Notes: a model not told the origin generated them from the sequence alone. Shown: positions 36,501 to 45,153, numbered from the stretch's first letter. The stretch: 64,000 nucleotides of DNA from Caldisericales bacterium (GCA_022707885.1 JAKIZT010000001.1:96233-160232), one strand, 5' to 3'. Numbers and translations are program-made.

Positions 36501-38806
36501 TTCTCGCCGAAAACAATATTCCCTTTGAAGCTACAAATGGCGATTCATACCACAACATGGTGGTAAGAGAGATGTACACCGGCCCTCTTGGAGAACCAAT
36601 AACACTTGTTGAGGGTCAACCAATATATAAGAGGATGACGCTCAAGCTTCCACAGTGGGTCAACAAAGACAATGCCAACATAGTAGTCTGGATCCAGAAT
36701 AACAATTCAAAAGAGATCTATCAGGGTTCGAACATTAACCTCTACGAACAGCCTATTGTTAACCAATACACCATAAGGACACAAACAGAAAACATAAAAC
36801 TTGAAGTCGACAAGGAAGCCGAGTTCAAATATTACGTGACCAACACAAGCACACATTCCTTCCCAATCCATTGTTCCCCAATCATCAAGGCAGCCGGATG
36901 GGACTACATAATTCAAATTGATGGCAAAGAACAGAAGGCCGAGAATTTTGATATTTCTCTAAGGCCAATGCAAAGTGCAATTGTATCAATAAAAGCCCTG
37001 CCACCTGAAGATGCCCAGCCAGGAACAACCGCTTCTTTTGACATCAAAACAAGCTCAAGCCCAATAGACAACAGAAGCAATATTACAAACATAGAGACAA
37101 TCCCTAGATTGCCACCAGACTTCACTTTCACGTCACCAGTACCAAGGGTCGAGCTGACATCAGGATCAAAGACAGAATTTGACATAAACATCAACCCAAT
37201 CAACGATTTTGACGGACCAGTAAGCATAAGCAACTGCACCGATAACGCATCAATAAAGGTAACAATAACACCAAACACAGGCATTCCACCCTTCAAAGCC
37301 CATGTAATTGCTGAAGGAGGCTCTGCGCTCCAGATATCTGAAACCAAGATGTGCATAGTGGCAACAGGCAACCCAGCAAATGGGCAAGAAATGCAGCACA
37401 AGATTGAAATACCGGTCGAAGTGCTCTATGCAAGATTGCTGCTGGAAGCCAATCCAAAAAAGATCATCAGCTGTTCAGAAAACCAATCTTGCCATAGCTC
37501 AAGGGTCGACATCAACATCAGCACACCCATAGGCATCAAGGAAGCCAGGTTCTCTGTAAGGTATGATGCTTCAGTGCTTACAGTGAGCCATACCAGCCTT
37601 GGCGACTTCTTCCCCAGCAAAGACACAACATACGACTTTATAGATAGATCTAGTGAAGGAATCGCAACCGTACAGATAAAATCGACAGAATTTAGAAAAG
37701 GCGAAGACAAACTTTTCTCAGTGGTTCTCAGGGGCGTTAAAGGCCAGACAAAACTCGGAACACAGGTTGAAGTGTGCGATGTGACAATGTACGGCGAAAA
37801 GGGTGATAAAGTCCTCACAAATGTTGGTTGCTCAACAGCAACCATGGACATCATATCCCAGATTGCACCACCAACTCTCACTGCTGATGTCAAGGATGAT
37901 ATAATAGTCGATCAGGAAATATACGTGATAAAAGGCATTGCCAAAAGCAGTGATCCACAATATCCAATCACCCTTACGATTAATGGCAGGTTCGTTACTG
38001 TAAAACCTGATGGATCGTATGAGTATGAAGCAAGGCTAAGGGAAGGCAAAAACAATTTTGTCATAATCGCAACCGATGAATCGGGTGGCTCAACAGGCTT
38101 GAGGAAAACAATAATAAGGGACAGTACGCCTCCAGAAATCAACCTGATCGGAATTGAAGACGGCATGACAGTAAATGATCCAGCCCTTGAAATAAAAGGC
38201 TGGGTTGATGAGGTAGCATCAGTTACACTCAATGGTGAGTCGCTCCAGGTGAATGAATACAGGGAATTCCAGAAAACAATAACATTGAAGGACGGCCCGA
38301 ACAAAATAATAGTCAAGGCAACAGATCTTACAGGTAAAGTAACAACACTCACTGTCACAATCATTTTGAAAAAGAGGACGATTATCCAGCTCTGGCTCGG
38401 AAAAACACAAATGTTTGTGAATGGAAGCGCAGTAATTTTGCAAACCGCCCCAACATCATCATCACCACCACTACCAAAAGATCTTGCTGGATCAACGTTC
38501 ATGCCCATCTCGGAGGTCGCAAAGGCCCTGGGCGTAGAAGTACAATGGGATGGCAAGGAAAAACGCGTAACTCTGATCCAGAAACTGGACACCGGAACAA
38601 AAAAAATAGAACTATGGATCGGCAGGAAAACGGCAAAAATAGATGGCAAGGAAATCTTTATAGACTCAAAAACCAAAAAGCTCTATCCAACAATAGTTGG
38701 CGGAAAAACACTTCTTCCATTAAGGTTTGTTGGTGATGCTCTTGGGGCCGACGTCCAGTACGAGGCCGCCGAGAAGAAAATAACCCTCACCTATCCGAAA
38801 CTATGA
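33581..38806 (+). CDS. Giant exported NHL-propeller protein with thioredoxin-like, cohesin-like, Ig-like and stalk domains
   Basis: 1741 residues. TTG at 33581 lies 6 bases after GGGGAG and is favoured; ATG at 33587 is 12 bases away. A signal peptide ends near PVVNAQ. NHL blades fill about 40-600 (repeats such as LYVADSTRNKIVAY and IYVADTYNHRLTVF). Next are a BACON-like domain and then a thioredoxin-like domain resembling Omp28-type proteins: Cys826-Ile-Asn-Cys829 in AVWCINCPYAHRAG, with a typical cis-Pro loop LPTTFIDG. A cohesin-like domain (about 1285-1425), two glucodextranase-type Ig-like domains and a final stalk pair (ending LRFVGDALGADVQYE) complete it. Its stop overlaps the ComEA-like gene by ATGA. 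A surface scaffold with a redox-capable CxxC is plausible. Confidence 0.88.
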   Translation: MIMKRTWAITLTIAIIASLTPFTPVVNAQTLLDSSSPQIIGGPMPARLFLGPTFLHADGSRLYVVEELAVRVQSLFPQNDYLLGTFGFKTGQMFKPGGVTTYQGISYITDTAQSKILVYGKMGEYQGEFKVKDQAQKSVLVNPIGISSYQGRLYVANSGDGNIAVCDTNGKFIQRISKKGAGEGELLYPTGICVASGKIFVTDPEAGKIEVFDQDGNHSATIPSPRPWAVFPTEGKVFITDISTNKIIMVGIDGTQVGEIQANGFIKTPKGVAFMDGKIYVSSYETNKIEIFEVDGKHSGTFGHPVEQAAGTLGRPTGLAIGNDKLYVADSTRNKIVAYSKDGKLSEESKDDTADSKMASPSGVAVDVSGNYYVADTANNTIKMFEKDGTFKKAFGDFGSGNGKLNTPSDIAIINSQNKLFVTDTGNNLVQVFSLSGDFLYQFGGFGSAPGQFNNPIGICTDGTNIFVADSANCRIQELSSDGKPIRTFGHRGRGKDMLLFPMDCSIDNSGKIYVADTYNHRLTVFDPETNFSWNFGKNGGPGDVPYVAEATCDEPPPDKTVYGKFNFPSGIAANDQGCFVSDTYNHRVQFVDFIDIFGDSNYLISPSYADFGFISPGSIAEKSIYLKNISGGPLTGVVIIPKEAQWLKTHNPTFKSDEEPIVFYVDSNGVPAGSYETDVTIATNKDGQSQPKTIHFKVQIGDSYGFLIDTNVFITKESNSRIDIVINLVAQNGYTGTAALDVKGTPRGTYIQFSEPLLTLSKSTSTVMSIRATTVIAPGIYNITIIGQSPKIKYETKLDITLIVSRNQSFEPRTSIGETFTAVWCINCPYAHRAGEMLVNEFGDKRVVWLMYYVDSKEDDAHLYYSPADKRYKWYPGQGLPTTFIDGVNSIIGGDTPEERQKPPKDKKKCDKFSGTTFTYLRYKTEVERRQSMSSQLSIFTEAEVLDDTIELGIEIETLQAFENQKNIALYVILAENNIPFEATNGDSYHNMVVREMYTGPLGEPITLVEGQPIYKRMTLKLPQWVNKDNANIVVWIQNNNSKEIYQGSNINLYEQPIVNQYTIRTQTENIKLEVDKEAEFKYYVTNTSTHSFPIHCSPIIKAAGWDYIIQIDGKEQKAENFDISLRPMQSAIVSIKALPPEDAQPGTTASFDIKTSSSPIDNRSNITNIETIPRLPPDFTFTSPVPRVELTSGSKTEFDININPINDFDGPVSISNCTDNASIKVTITPNTGIPPFKAHVIAEGGSALQISETKMCIVATGNPANGQEMQHKIEIPVEVLYARLLLEANPKKIISCSENQSCHSSRVDINISTPIGIKEARFSVRYDASVLTVSHTSLGDFFPSKDTTYDFIDRSSEGIATVQIKSTEFRKGEDKLFSVVLRGVKGQTKLGTQVEVCDVTMYGEKGDKVLTNVGCSTATMDIISQIAPPTLTADVKDDIIVDQEIYVIKGIAKSSDPQYPITLTINGRFVTVKPDGSYEYEARLREGKNNFVIIATDESGGSTGLRKTIIRDSTPPEINLIGIEDGMTVNDPALEIKGWVDEVASVTLNGESLQVNEYREFQKTITLKDGPNKIIVKATDLTGKVTTLTVTIILKKRTIIQLWLGKTQMFVNGSAVILQTAPTSSSPPLPKDLAGSTFMPISEVAKALGVEVQWDGKEKRVTLIQKLDTGTKKIELWIGRKTAKIDGKEIFIDSKTKKLYPTIVGGKTLLPLRFVGDALGADVQYEAAEKKITLTYPKL

Positions 38807-39417
38807 CAGAAAACCACCCTGTCACTTTAACCAAAAAGAAGGAAGCGAGAGATTCAAGAAAGGCCCTCTTATGGGGCCTTTCTTGTTTTCTGGCAGGCTG
38901 TTCCATAGGAATTATCGTCGGGATAATGCTCCCGCAAATGGACACTGTGCACCACGAAGATAATCTGGAACTTGCAAAATCTGCATCAGCCAAGATTGGC
39001 TGGCCCATAATGGAAAGAGTCATCGCTGTAACAGATGCACGATTGCAAATCGACTCCATGATCGATTTGCAGAGCAAGATTGAGTCATCTCTTGCACAAA
39101 GATTCCAGTTCCTGGAAAAGACGAAACACACCCAAACCCCATCTATACCAGCACCCAAAAAAAGCGGCATGATTTCGATTCAACCAAGACCGGCCAGCAA
39201 CACAAACTACAAGGATGGATTGGGTCCAGATGACATAAATACCGCAACCTTTGACAAACTCGACAAAGTTCCTTACCTTAAAGCAGAAACTGCAAACGAA
39301 ATAATAAAATTCATCAAAACAAAGGGCAGGATTTCAAACTTTGACCAGTTGGGGGAGGTAAAGGGTGTTGGTCCAAAAACAATCGAGAAACTCAGGCAAT
39401 ACTTCCATATAAAATGA
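38803..39417 (+). CDS. comEA: ComEA-like membrane-anchored helix-hairpin-helix protein
   Basis: 204 residues. It starts at the ATGA overlap with the preceding stop. One membrane segment (about 24-46, LLWGLSCFLAGCSIGIIVGI) is followed by a linker and a C-terminal DNA-binding (HhH)2 domain: DINTATFDKLDKVPYLKAETANEII and GEVKGVGPKTIEKL match the ComEA pattern, with the usual N-A rendered as N-T. ComEA binds incoming DNA in natural transformation and passes it to ComEC, encoded directly downstream with another ATGA overlap. A terminator-like hairpin lies inside codons 18-28. The tie to competence rests on the neighbour and the HhH domain. Confidence 0.82.
   Translation: MTENHPVTLTKKKEARDSRKALLWGLSCFLAGCSIGIIVGIMLPQMDTVHHEDNLELAKSASAKIGWPIMERVIAVTDARLQIDSMIDLQSKIESSLAQRFQFLEKTKHTQTPSIPAPKKSGMISIQPRPASNTNYKDGLGPDDINTATFDKLDKVPYLKAETANEIIKFIKTKGRISNFDQLGEVKGVGPKTIEKLRQYFHIK
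38856..38890 (+). terminator. Terminator-like hairpin inside the ComEA-like coding region
   Basis: A perfect 11-bp stem (AAGAAAGGCCC with GGGCCTTTCTT), a seven-base loop and the T-rich sequence GTTTTC. It starts 50 bases after the NHL gene stop, where that gene's terminator would be expected, but lies within codons 18-28 of the coupled downstream gene. Confidence 0.65.
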
Positions 39418-41741
39418 CGCCAATTGTAATCTGTTCGGTTGTGTTTGTGGCCGGAACAGTGCTCGGGCTTTCATTCCAGTCTCCATGGTATGTCCTCATC
39501 TCAATTGCTTCAGCAGCGTTATCTTTTATCGTTGCGCCAGCTGGTAAAAAGATATATAAGCTCGCAATTGGCTTTTTTGCAGCTGGTTTTTTGCTTGCAA
39601 GCCTTGGACAAACATCACAAAAACAGGATGAAACGAATTTTCCAAAACAGGCAAATTTCTTGGGGGTTGCCATTTCCATTGATGAATCTACAGATAAAAG
39701 GCTGGTTGTCGATGCGAGGATCAAAGAAGCTGAAAACAACATATTGATTGGGAAAATAGTCAGGATTTATTCCCCACCTGTAGAAAATCTGGGAGTAGGA
39801 GACATCGTAAGCGGCAATGGCAATGTGGCAAACCCAGCCCATGCAACAAATCCTGGCCAGTTTGATTTTTCAAATTACTTATTAAGAAAAGACGTTTTTT
39901 GCGTCATTTTCACTGAAAACCCCTTGGAAATTGAAGGAAAGGGGAATTTGTCATTAGACAGTATTGGCGCAAAAATCAGGGCAAACGCATTTGAAACATT
40001 CTCCGAAGCCCTGCCAAAAAGATATGCCACAACAATGGACAGTATGGTCTTTGGAAAATCCGACATGCCAAAAGACATACTGGAAATATTCCAGAGGACA
40101 GGAACATCACACATCCTGGCCGCATCGGGGTTCAACCTTACCATACTCGTTTTTGCCTCAATCTGGCTGCTGCTTTGGATTACAGGGTCAAGAAAAACAG
40201 CCATAGTGGCCTCAATTGTTGTGGCAATATTGTATGCCGCAAGTGCAGGCTTCACGCCATCAATATCAAGGGCACTGGCTATGTCCGTTCTTTCGTTATC
40301 TGCGGTATTGCTGGGCAGGAAATACACTGCCGGTTCAGGGCTGGCGTTTGCCATAATACTGCTATTGGCAATAGATCCAAAAACAATCTATGATCCCGGG
40401 TTCCAGCTTTCTTTCGTCGCATGCCTCGGGTTTTTTGTGATGACAAGCTCCTTTGAAAACATAATCCCAAAGAAAAGATGGTACTCCGGTATTGCCATAA
40501 TGGCCATCCAGACAATTTTTGTGCAGATGGCGACACTGCCAGTACTGGCATACCACTTCCACACATTCTCGACAGTTTCGATTGCTTCAAACATGGTAGC
40601 CATAACAAGTTCGGAAATAATAATGCCACTTGGTGCACTCTCAGGTTTTCTTGGAATGATTTTCAGGCCCGTTGGCATCCTGCTGTGCTACCTTGCATGG
40701 CCAATTCTAGCCCTTCAAAACATCGTTCTTGGTTTCCTTGCATCCCCGGAATGGGCAACAGTTTCCATTGGTTCCTATAACATCCTTGTCTGGTTCGCAT
40801 ATTATGCATCATTTGCCGGCCTCTGTTTTTTTGTTTGCCGGCCAAAACCTTTCTTTTACGACACAAAGACAAAAAAAGTTTTTGCAGTTGCAGCAATTGC
40901 GTGCGTTTTTCTCTTCGGCGGATCAATAGTCGGATATGCAAAAGATGGCCAGGCCCAGGTGACTTTCCTGGATGTCGGACATGGGGACAGTTGTTTGATA
41001 CGAACGTCCTCCGGAAAAATAATACTTGTCGATGGAGGTGGTCTTGGAGGTAACTCTTCCTACGACATCGGAGAGAGGGTCGTGGTCCCATTTTTGAGGT
41101 ATCTGGGAATCAACAGGATTGATTATATTATTGCATCCCACAATGACATAGACCATCTGGGCGGACTTGTTCCTGTTATGGAGCAGTTCAGAGTGAGTAA
41201 TATTATTGGATCAAAGGTGCCTTCCGGCACATATAAGGAACAGGACTTCTGGGACCTGGCAAATTTAAAAGGGGCGCAAAAAATCTTTCCCCTCCCCGGG
41301 CAAAAACTAGACATTGATCCAAAAACATCTGTCGTTTTTCTGGGCCCACCAGCTGAAAAACTTGGCAAGGACTCAAAACAGATAAACAATGCAAGCGTTG
41401 TATTCAAAATAAATATCGATGGAGTAAAATTTCTTTTTTCCGGTGACCTGCAGGAAGAAGGAATGCTTTTTGAAATGAAAAACAGCCAGTGGCTTGATGC
41501 CGATGTCATCAAACTGCCACACCACGGAGGAAAAAACACCAATCTTCAATTATGGCTTGGAGCAATTTCGCCAAAGCTGGCCATCAATTCAAATTCGGCA
41601 AGCCAGGGAAATGGCGCCCACAGGGAAACAGTAGAAGTGCTTGATAAAATGAAAATCCCCGTTCTCTCTACCGCAGAGAACGGGGCCATAACATTCACCG
41701 TGAATGACGGGAAGTATTCAGTTTTTACTTTTAAGAAATAA
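39414..41741 (+). CDS. comEC: ComEC/Rec2 DNA uptake channel
   Basis: A 775-residue multi-pass membrane protein. The ATG overlaps the ComEA-like stop (ATGA). The N-terminal DUF4131-type region contains an OB-like segment (LGVGDIVSGNGNV). The competence domain follows, recognised by MDSMVFGKSDMP and FQRTGTSHILAASGFNLTIL and many membrane helices. The C-terminal metallo-beta-lactamase-like domain starts VTFLDVGHGDSCLI and has the SHNDIDHLGG metal motif and LPHHGGKN. ComEC moves single-stranded DNA across the membrane in natural transformation. Full-length and apparently intact, it suggests that the organism can or could take up DNA. The other competence genes (pilins, ComFA, DprA) are not in this window. 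Confidence 0.92.
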   Translation: MTPIVICSVVFVAGTVLGLSFQSPWYVLISIASAALSFIVAPAGKKIYKLAIGFFAAGFLLASLGQTSQKQDETNFPKQANFLGVAISIDESTDKRLVVDARIKEAENNILIGKIVRIYSPPVENLGVGDIVSGNGNVANPAHATNPGQFDFSNYLLRKDVFCVIFTENPLEIEGKGNLSLDSIGAKIRANAFETFSEALPKRYATTMDSMVFGKSDMPKDILEIFQRTGTSHILAASGFNLTILVFASIWLLLWITGSRKTAIVASIVVAILYAASAGFTPSISRALAMSVLSLSAVLLGRKYTAGSGLAFAIILLLAIDPKTIYDPGFQLSFVACLGFFVMTSSFENIIPKKRWYSGIAIMAIQTIFVQMATLPVLAYHFHTFSTVSIASNMVAITSSEIIMPLGALSGFLGMIFRPVGILLCYLAWPILALQNIVLGFLASPEWATVSIGSYNILVWFAYYASFAGLCFFVCRPKPFFYDTKTKKVFAVAAIACVFLFGGSIVGYAKDGQAQVTFLDVGHGDSCLIRTSSGKIILVDGGGLGGNSSYDIGERVVVPFLRYLGINRIDYIIASHNDIDHLGGLVPVMEQFRVSNIIGSKVPSGTYKEQDFWDLANLKGAQKIFPLPGQKLDIDPKTSVVFLGPPAEKLGKDSKQINNASVVFKINIDGVKFLFSGDLQEEGMLFEMKNSQWLDADVIKLPHHGGKNTNLQLWLGAISPKLAINSNSASQGNGAHRETVEVLDKMKIPVLSTAENGAITFTVNDGKYSVFTFKK
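41646..41685 (-). terminator. Terminator of the transketolase gene, inside the comEC 3' coding region
   Basis: A perfect 11-bp inverted repeat (CCCCGTTCTCT / AGAGAACGGGG, 41657-41685). Read on the minus strand it is followed by ATTTTCATTTT. It starts 71 bases past the convergent transketolase stop and is coding sequence in comEC. Confidence 0.65.
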
Positions 41742-41756
41742 CCCTGATGCTGTCGA

Positions 41757-42710
41757 TTATAAAACCACTCTTGAGGTCTGCCTTCTTGAAATGGCTCTAA
41801 GACATGCCTGGACGATTTCGCAAGAATTGCAGTGGAAATGTTTGAGGAGTTCAAATGGTTCGCCAGATTCGCCAAATCTGTCACCCATGCCCACCATCTC
41901 AAGAGGGACAGGCAAATTGAGCGAAAGAAAGCTGGCTATTATCGAGCCTATTCCACCGGTAATCTGGTGCTCTTCTGCCGTGACGGCACAACCCGTTTTT
42001 GCAACTGAATTGAGTATAGTTTCGCCATCAAGAGGTTTTATTGTCGAGAGATTTACCACTTCAACAGACACACCAAAATTTGCGAGATCAGCACTGGCTA
42101 TAAGGGCCTCATTAACCATGGTTCCGGTTGCAACAACGGTCACATCGGAACCCTTTTTCATGATGGTTGCCTTGCCAACTTCAAATGGCGAATCAACCTC
42201 GGTTATGATCGGTATCGGTGCCCTTCCAAACCTTATGTATGCGGGGCCGTCAACATAGGCGGCGGCCATCGTTGCCTTTATTGTTTCATAATAGTCACAT
42301 GGCGAAAAAACGTGCATGTTTGGAAGAACATTCATTATTGCAATATCTTCAAGTGCCTGATGGGTCGCTCCGTCTGCCCCGACCGAAACACCTGCATGGC
42401 CTGCGATCCTGACGGGGAGTTTGGAATAACAAACCATCGTCCTCATCTGTTCCCATGCCCTGCCAGTCACAAAAACACCATAACTTGAAGCAAATGGTAT
42501 TTTGCCGGATAGTGCAAGCCCTGCCGCAACATCAACCATGTTCTGTTCGGCTATGCCCATATTGAAAAACCTGTCGGGGAATTTGTCCCTGAACCTCGCG
42601 CTGGATGTTGATTTTGCAAGGTCCGCATCAAGTGCAACTATACGGTCGTCCTTTTCGCCAAGCATCAGGAGCGCTTCGCTATAACCAAAGCGTGTTGCCT
42701 TAGGTTCCAT
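41757..42710 (-). CDS. Transketolase, C-terminal subunit (split type)
   Basis: 317 residues covering only the pyrimidine-binding and C-terminal domains of transketolase. Family blocks: FFNMGIAEQNMVDVAAGLAL (containing the thiamine-activating Glu), GHAGVSVGADGATHQALEDIA and PAYIRFGRAP. The ATG follows GGAGGAG. Split transketolases are normal in many anaerobes and archaea, where the N-terminal (diphosphate-binding) subunit gene lies directly upstream. Here the upstream neighbour is glmS with 8 bases between, and no N-terminal half occurs in the window. The product probably works with a distant N-terminal subunit in the non-oxidative pentose phosphate pathway; it cannot be a complete enzyme alone. 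A DXS-like or other related function is less likely. Confidence 0.88.
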   Translation of the reverse strand: MEPKATRFGYSEALLMLGEKDDRIVALDADLAKSTSSARFRDKFPDRFFNMGIAEQNMVDVAAGLALSGKIPFASSYGVFVTGRAWEQMRTMVCYSKLPVRIAGHAGVSVGADGATHQALEDIAIMNVLPNMHVFSPCDYYETIKATMAAAYVDGPAYIRFGRAPIPIITEVDSPFEVGKATIMKKGSDVTVVATGTMVNEALIASADLANFGVSVEVVNLSTIKPLDGETILNSVAKTGCAVTAEEHQITGGIGSIIASFLSLNLPVPLEMVGMGDRFGESGEPFELLKHFHCNSCEIVQACLRAISRRQTSRVVL

Positions 42711-42718
42711 TTCTCCTC

Positions 42719-44536
42719 CTAGTCAACTGTTATTGTCTTGGAGCAGTTCCTCGGGAAATCTGGACTGTATCCTTTAACTACAGTCAAATGATAAGCGAAC
42801 AGTTGCATAAAGACAACCGACAGTATCGGGACAAGCGCATACTCGGAATGCGGGAGTGGATAGAACATCGTCGAGTTTTTGGCCAGAAGATCGGAGGGTG
42901 GTGCAACAGTGATTGCACTGCCAAGCCTGCATGTGACCTCGTTGATGTGGGAAAGAGTCATGTGCTGGTCTTCGACGGTTGTAAGATAGAAAACAGGGTA
43001 ACCTTCGGTGACAATGGCGAGCGGACCATGCTTGAATTCTGCCGAATAGAGCCCTTCACAGTGGGCATAGGAAATCTCTTTGATCTTCTGTGCAGCTTCA
43101 AGCGCAGAGCCATAGGTGGCGCCATAGCCAAGCGTGTACATGTCAACGCAATCCTTGTACTTTTCGGCAAGCTCTTTTGCCCAGCCGTTCATCTGGTTGA
43201 TGGTGTCCTTGATTGCTTTTGGTGTTTTGTCAAGCGTTTCCGGCAGATCACCAGCCCTACCCTTGAGCTTTGCAACCTCGATGGCAAGAGCCAGGAAAAG
43301 AACTGACTGATTAATAAAGGTCTTTGTTGCCGCAACAGCTATTTCCAGGTTGGAGAGCAACGGAAGGTGCCTTCTGGAACGCATCATGAGCGTGGAACCC
43401 AGGACATTAACGACCCCAAGGACATTATTTGCCATTCCTCTGGCAGTAAGCATGTTCAATACGTTTATGACGTCTTTTGTTTCGCCCGATTGTGAGACAA
43501 GGACAAAAAGATCAGTAGGTCTTATTCCTTCACCAAAATGCTCGATGAATGACCCTGCAACAACCGGGAAAGTTGCACACCCGCCAAGCTTGTTGAGATA
43601 GTACGACCCGATTACACAAGCATTGTACGATGAGCCGGAGCCAACTAGGTACACCCTGTCGCCAGAGGCAATTTCTTCTGCAAATGGGACGAGCTCGTCA
43701 CATTCTGCAAGATAGTCAAGCAAGGCCTGGGCCCTCTCCGGCTGTTCAAATATTTCTTTTTCCATAAAAAACGGAAAATCACCTTTTGAGGCCGACTCCG
43801 GGGAAAGAGGTGAAGTAATAGGTTTTCTGTCAATCTTTTCACCATTCTCAATACTGCGGATCTCGTAGGAATCGCTGTCAAACTCGACGTACTCACCATC
43901 ATTGAGCGGAACGATCTGGTTTGTGAGATTGAGTATTGAAGGCAGGTCAGAAGAACAGCACACAAATCCGTCACCAACACCAAGGTAGAGCGATGAACCC
44001 ATCTTTGTGCAAAACATCTTTTCACCCTTGAGCGCTGTGATCGTATAAGCGTAATCGCCCTTGAGTATCTTTCTTGCTTCCCTGATTGCCAGATCGAGGT
44101 CTCCATGGCGGTTGAATGAATCCTCTATTACATGGACTACAACCTCGCCATCGTTCTCACCCCTGAACACATGACCCTTTGCAGTCAGCTCTTTGATGAG
44201 GTGTATTGTGTTTACAACGTTTCCATTGTGGGCACCAACAAGTCTTCCTTTGGTGTCAAAATGCGGCTGGGCGTTCCTCTGTGCAGGAACACCAAAGGTG
44301 GCCCAACGGAGCTGGGTTATACCCCTGTTACCACAAAGCTCCTCAAAATTGAGTTTTTTGGCAACTTCGTCCACCTTGCCAACGTCTTTTCTGAGATCGG
44401 CCTTGCCGGTTTTTGTTACGGCAACAGCACCCACCGAATCATAGCCCCTGTAAGTAAGGCTTTTTGCGGCCTTTGTGAGTATCTTGCCCATATCATCTTT
44501 GTCTTCCTTGTAAACAATGCCAAAAATTCCGCACAT
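42719..44536 (-). CDS. glmS: Glutamine-fructose-6-phosphate aminotransferase
   Basis: 605 residues, the usual length for GlmS, which makes glucosamine-6-phosphate for cell-wall sugars. The N terminus is MCGIFGIVY, with nucleophile Cys2 after Met removal. The glutaminase domain is somewhat divergent: TQLRWATFG in place of HTRWATHG, AHNGNVVN and NDGEVVVH. The two SIS domains are standard: LVGSGSSYNACVIG, LVSQSGETKDV and KEISYAHCE followed by FKHGPLAIV. The C-terminal PRNCSKTITVD keeps the catalytic Lys. It lies in the dnaX-ybaB-recR operon, 8 bases after recR. No glmS ribozyme or other leader is possible in that space. Confidence 0.9.
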   Translation of the reverse strand: MCGIFGIVYKEDKDDMGKILTKAAKSLTYRGYDSVGAVAVTKTGKADLRKDVGKVDEVAKKLNFEELCGNRGITQLRWATFGVPAQRNAQPHFDTKGRLVGAHNGNVVNTIHLIKELTAKGHVFRGENDGEVVVHVIEDSFNRHGDLDLAIREARKILKGDYAYTITALKGEKMFCTKMGSSLYLGVGDGFVCCSSDLPSILNLTNQIVPLNDGEYVEFDSDSYEIRSIENGEKIDRKPITSPLSPESASKGDFPFFMEKEIFEQPERAQALLDYLAECDELVPFAEEIASGDRVYLVGSGSSYNACVIGSYYLNKLGGCATFPVVAGSFIEHFGEGIRPTDLFVLVSQSGETKDVINVLNMLTARGMANNVLGVVNVLGSTLMMRSRRHLPLLSNLEIAVAATKTFINQSVLFLALAIEVAKLKGRAGDLPETLDKTPKAIKDTINQMNGWAKELAEKYKDCVDMYTLGYGATYGSALEAAQKIKEISYAHCEGLYSAEFKHGPLAIVTEGYPVFYLTTVEDQHMTLSHINEVTCRLGSAITVAPPSDLLAKNSTMFYPLPHSEYALVPILSVVFMQLFAYHLTVVKGYSPDFPRNCSKTITVD

Positions 44537-44544
44537 GGTTTTTC

Positions 44545-45153
44545 TTACTCCTTGGTTAGATGCACCCTGCCCTTTATGGATTCGGTCAGGGTCACACCGT
44601 CTGCAAATTCAAGCTCGGTGCCGATCGGGATGCCAGAAGCAATCCTGGATATTTCAACATCAATCCCGTCAAGCTCCTTTTTGATGTACATTGCCGTGAG
44701 ATTACCTTCGTGGGTCAGGTTTGTGGCAAGGATAATTTCCTTTATTCCACCATTTCTTACTCTGGCAATCAGGCCGTCTATATTGAGTTTTTCAGGCCCA
44801 ATACCCGATGCAAGCCTAATTGTTCCACCAATAACGTGATAAACCCCTGAAAATGAGCCGGCCCTTTCAATTGCAAGGACATCTTTTGCTTCTTCAACAA
44901 CAAGCACAACTGAATGGTCTCTCTTTTCATCAAGGCAAACCGGGCATTCACCGCCATCCGAAAGATTGAAGCACACCGGACAGCGTTTTACACGCTCATG
45001 CAGTTTCCCGATTGCATCAGAGATTTTCCTGGCCTCTTCCGGGTCCATCCCCAAAATAAACAGGGACAGCCTTTCGGCCGTTTTTGGGCCAATGCCTGGC
45101 AGCTTGTGGAGGTTGTCAACAAGCTCTTGAAAGGCCTTGACCGGATAGTTCAT
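44545..45153 (-). CDS. recR: Recombination protein RecR
   Basis: 202 residues, family-typical. An N-terminal helix-hairpin-helix (LHKLPGIGPKTAERL), a four-Cys zinc finger (Cys58, 61, 70, 73 in CPVCFNLSDGGECPVC) and a Toprim domain (VVEEAKDVLAIE; HVIGGTIRLASGIGPEKLNI) are all visible. RecR acts with RecO/RecF to load RecA at gaps. The ATG overlaps the ybaB stop by four bases (ATGA). The order dnaX-ybaB-recR is one of the most conserved small operons in bacteria. Confidence 0.96.
   Translation of the reverse strand: MNYPVKAFQELVDNLHKLPGIGPKTAERLSLFILGMDPEEARKISDAIGKLHERVKRCPVCFNLSDGGECPVCLDEKRDHSVVLVVEEAKDVLAIERAGSFSGVYHVIGGTIRLASGIGPEKLNIDGLIARVRNGGIKEIILATNLTHEGNLTAMYIKKELDGIDVEISRIASGIPIGTELEFADGVTLTESIKGRVHLTKE

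Noticed and set aside
37912-38676. A 254-codon open frame on the minus strand inside the giant NHL gene
   Set aside because: It is antisense to well-recognised Ig and stalk domains, its translation resembles no protein and it has no ribosome site.
44537-44544. glmS ribozyme upstream of glmS
   Set aside because: Only eight bases separate recR from glmS; there is no room for it.
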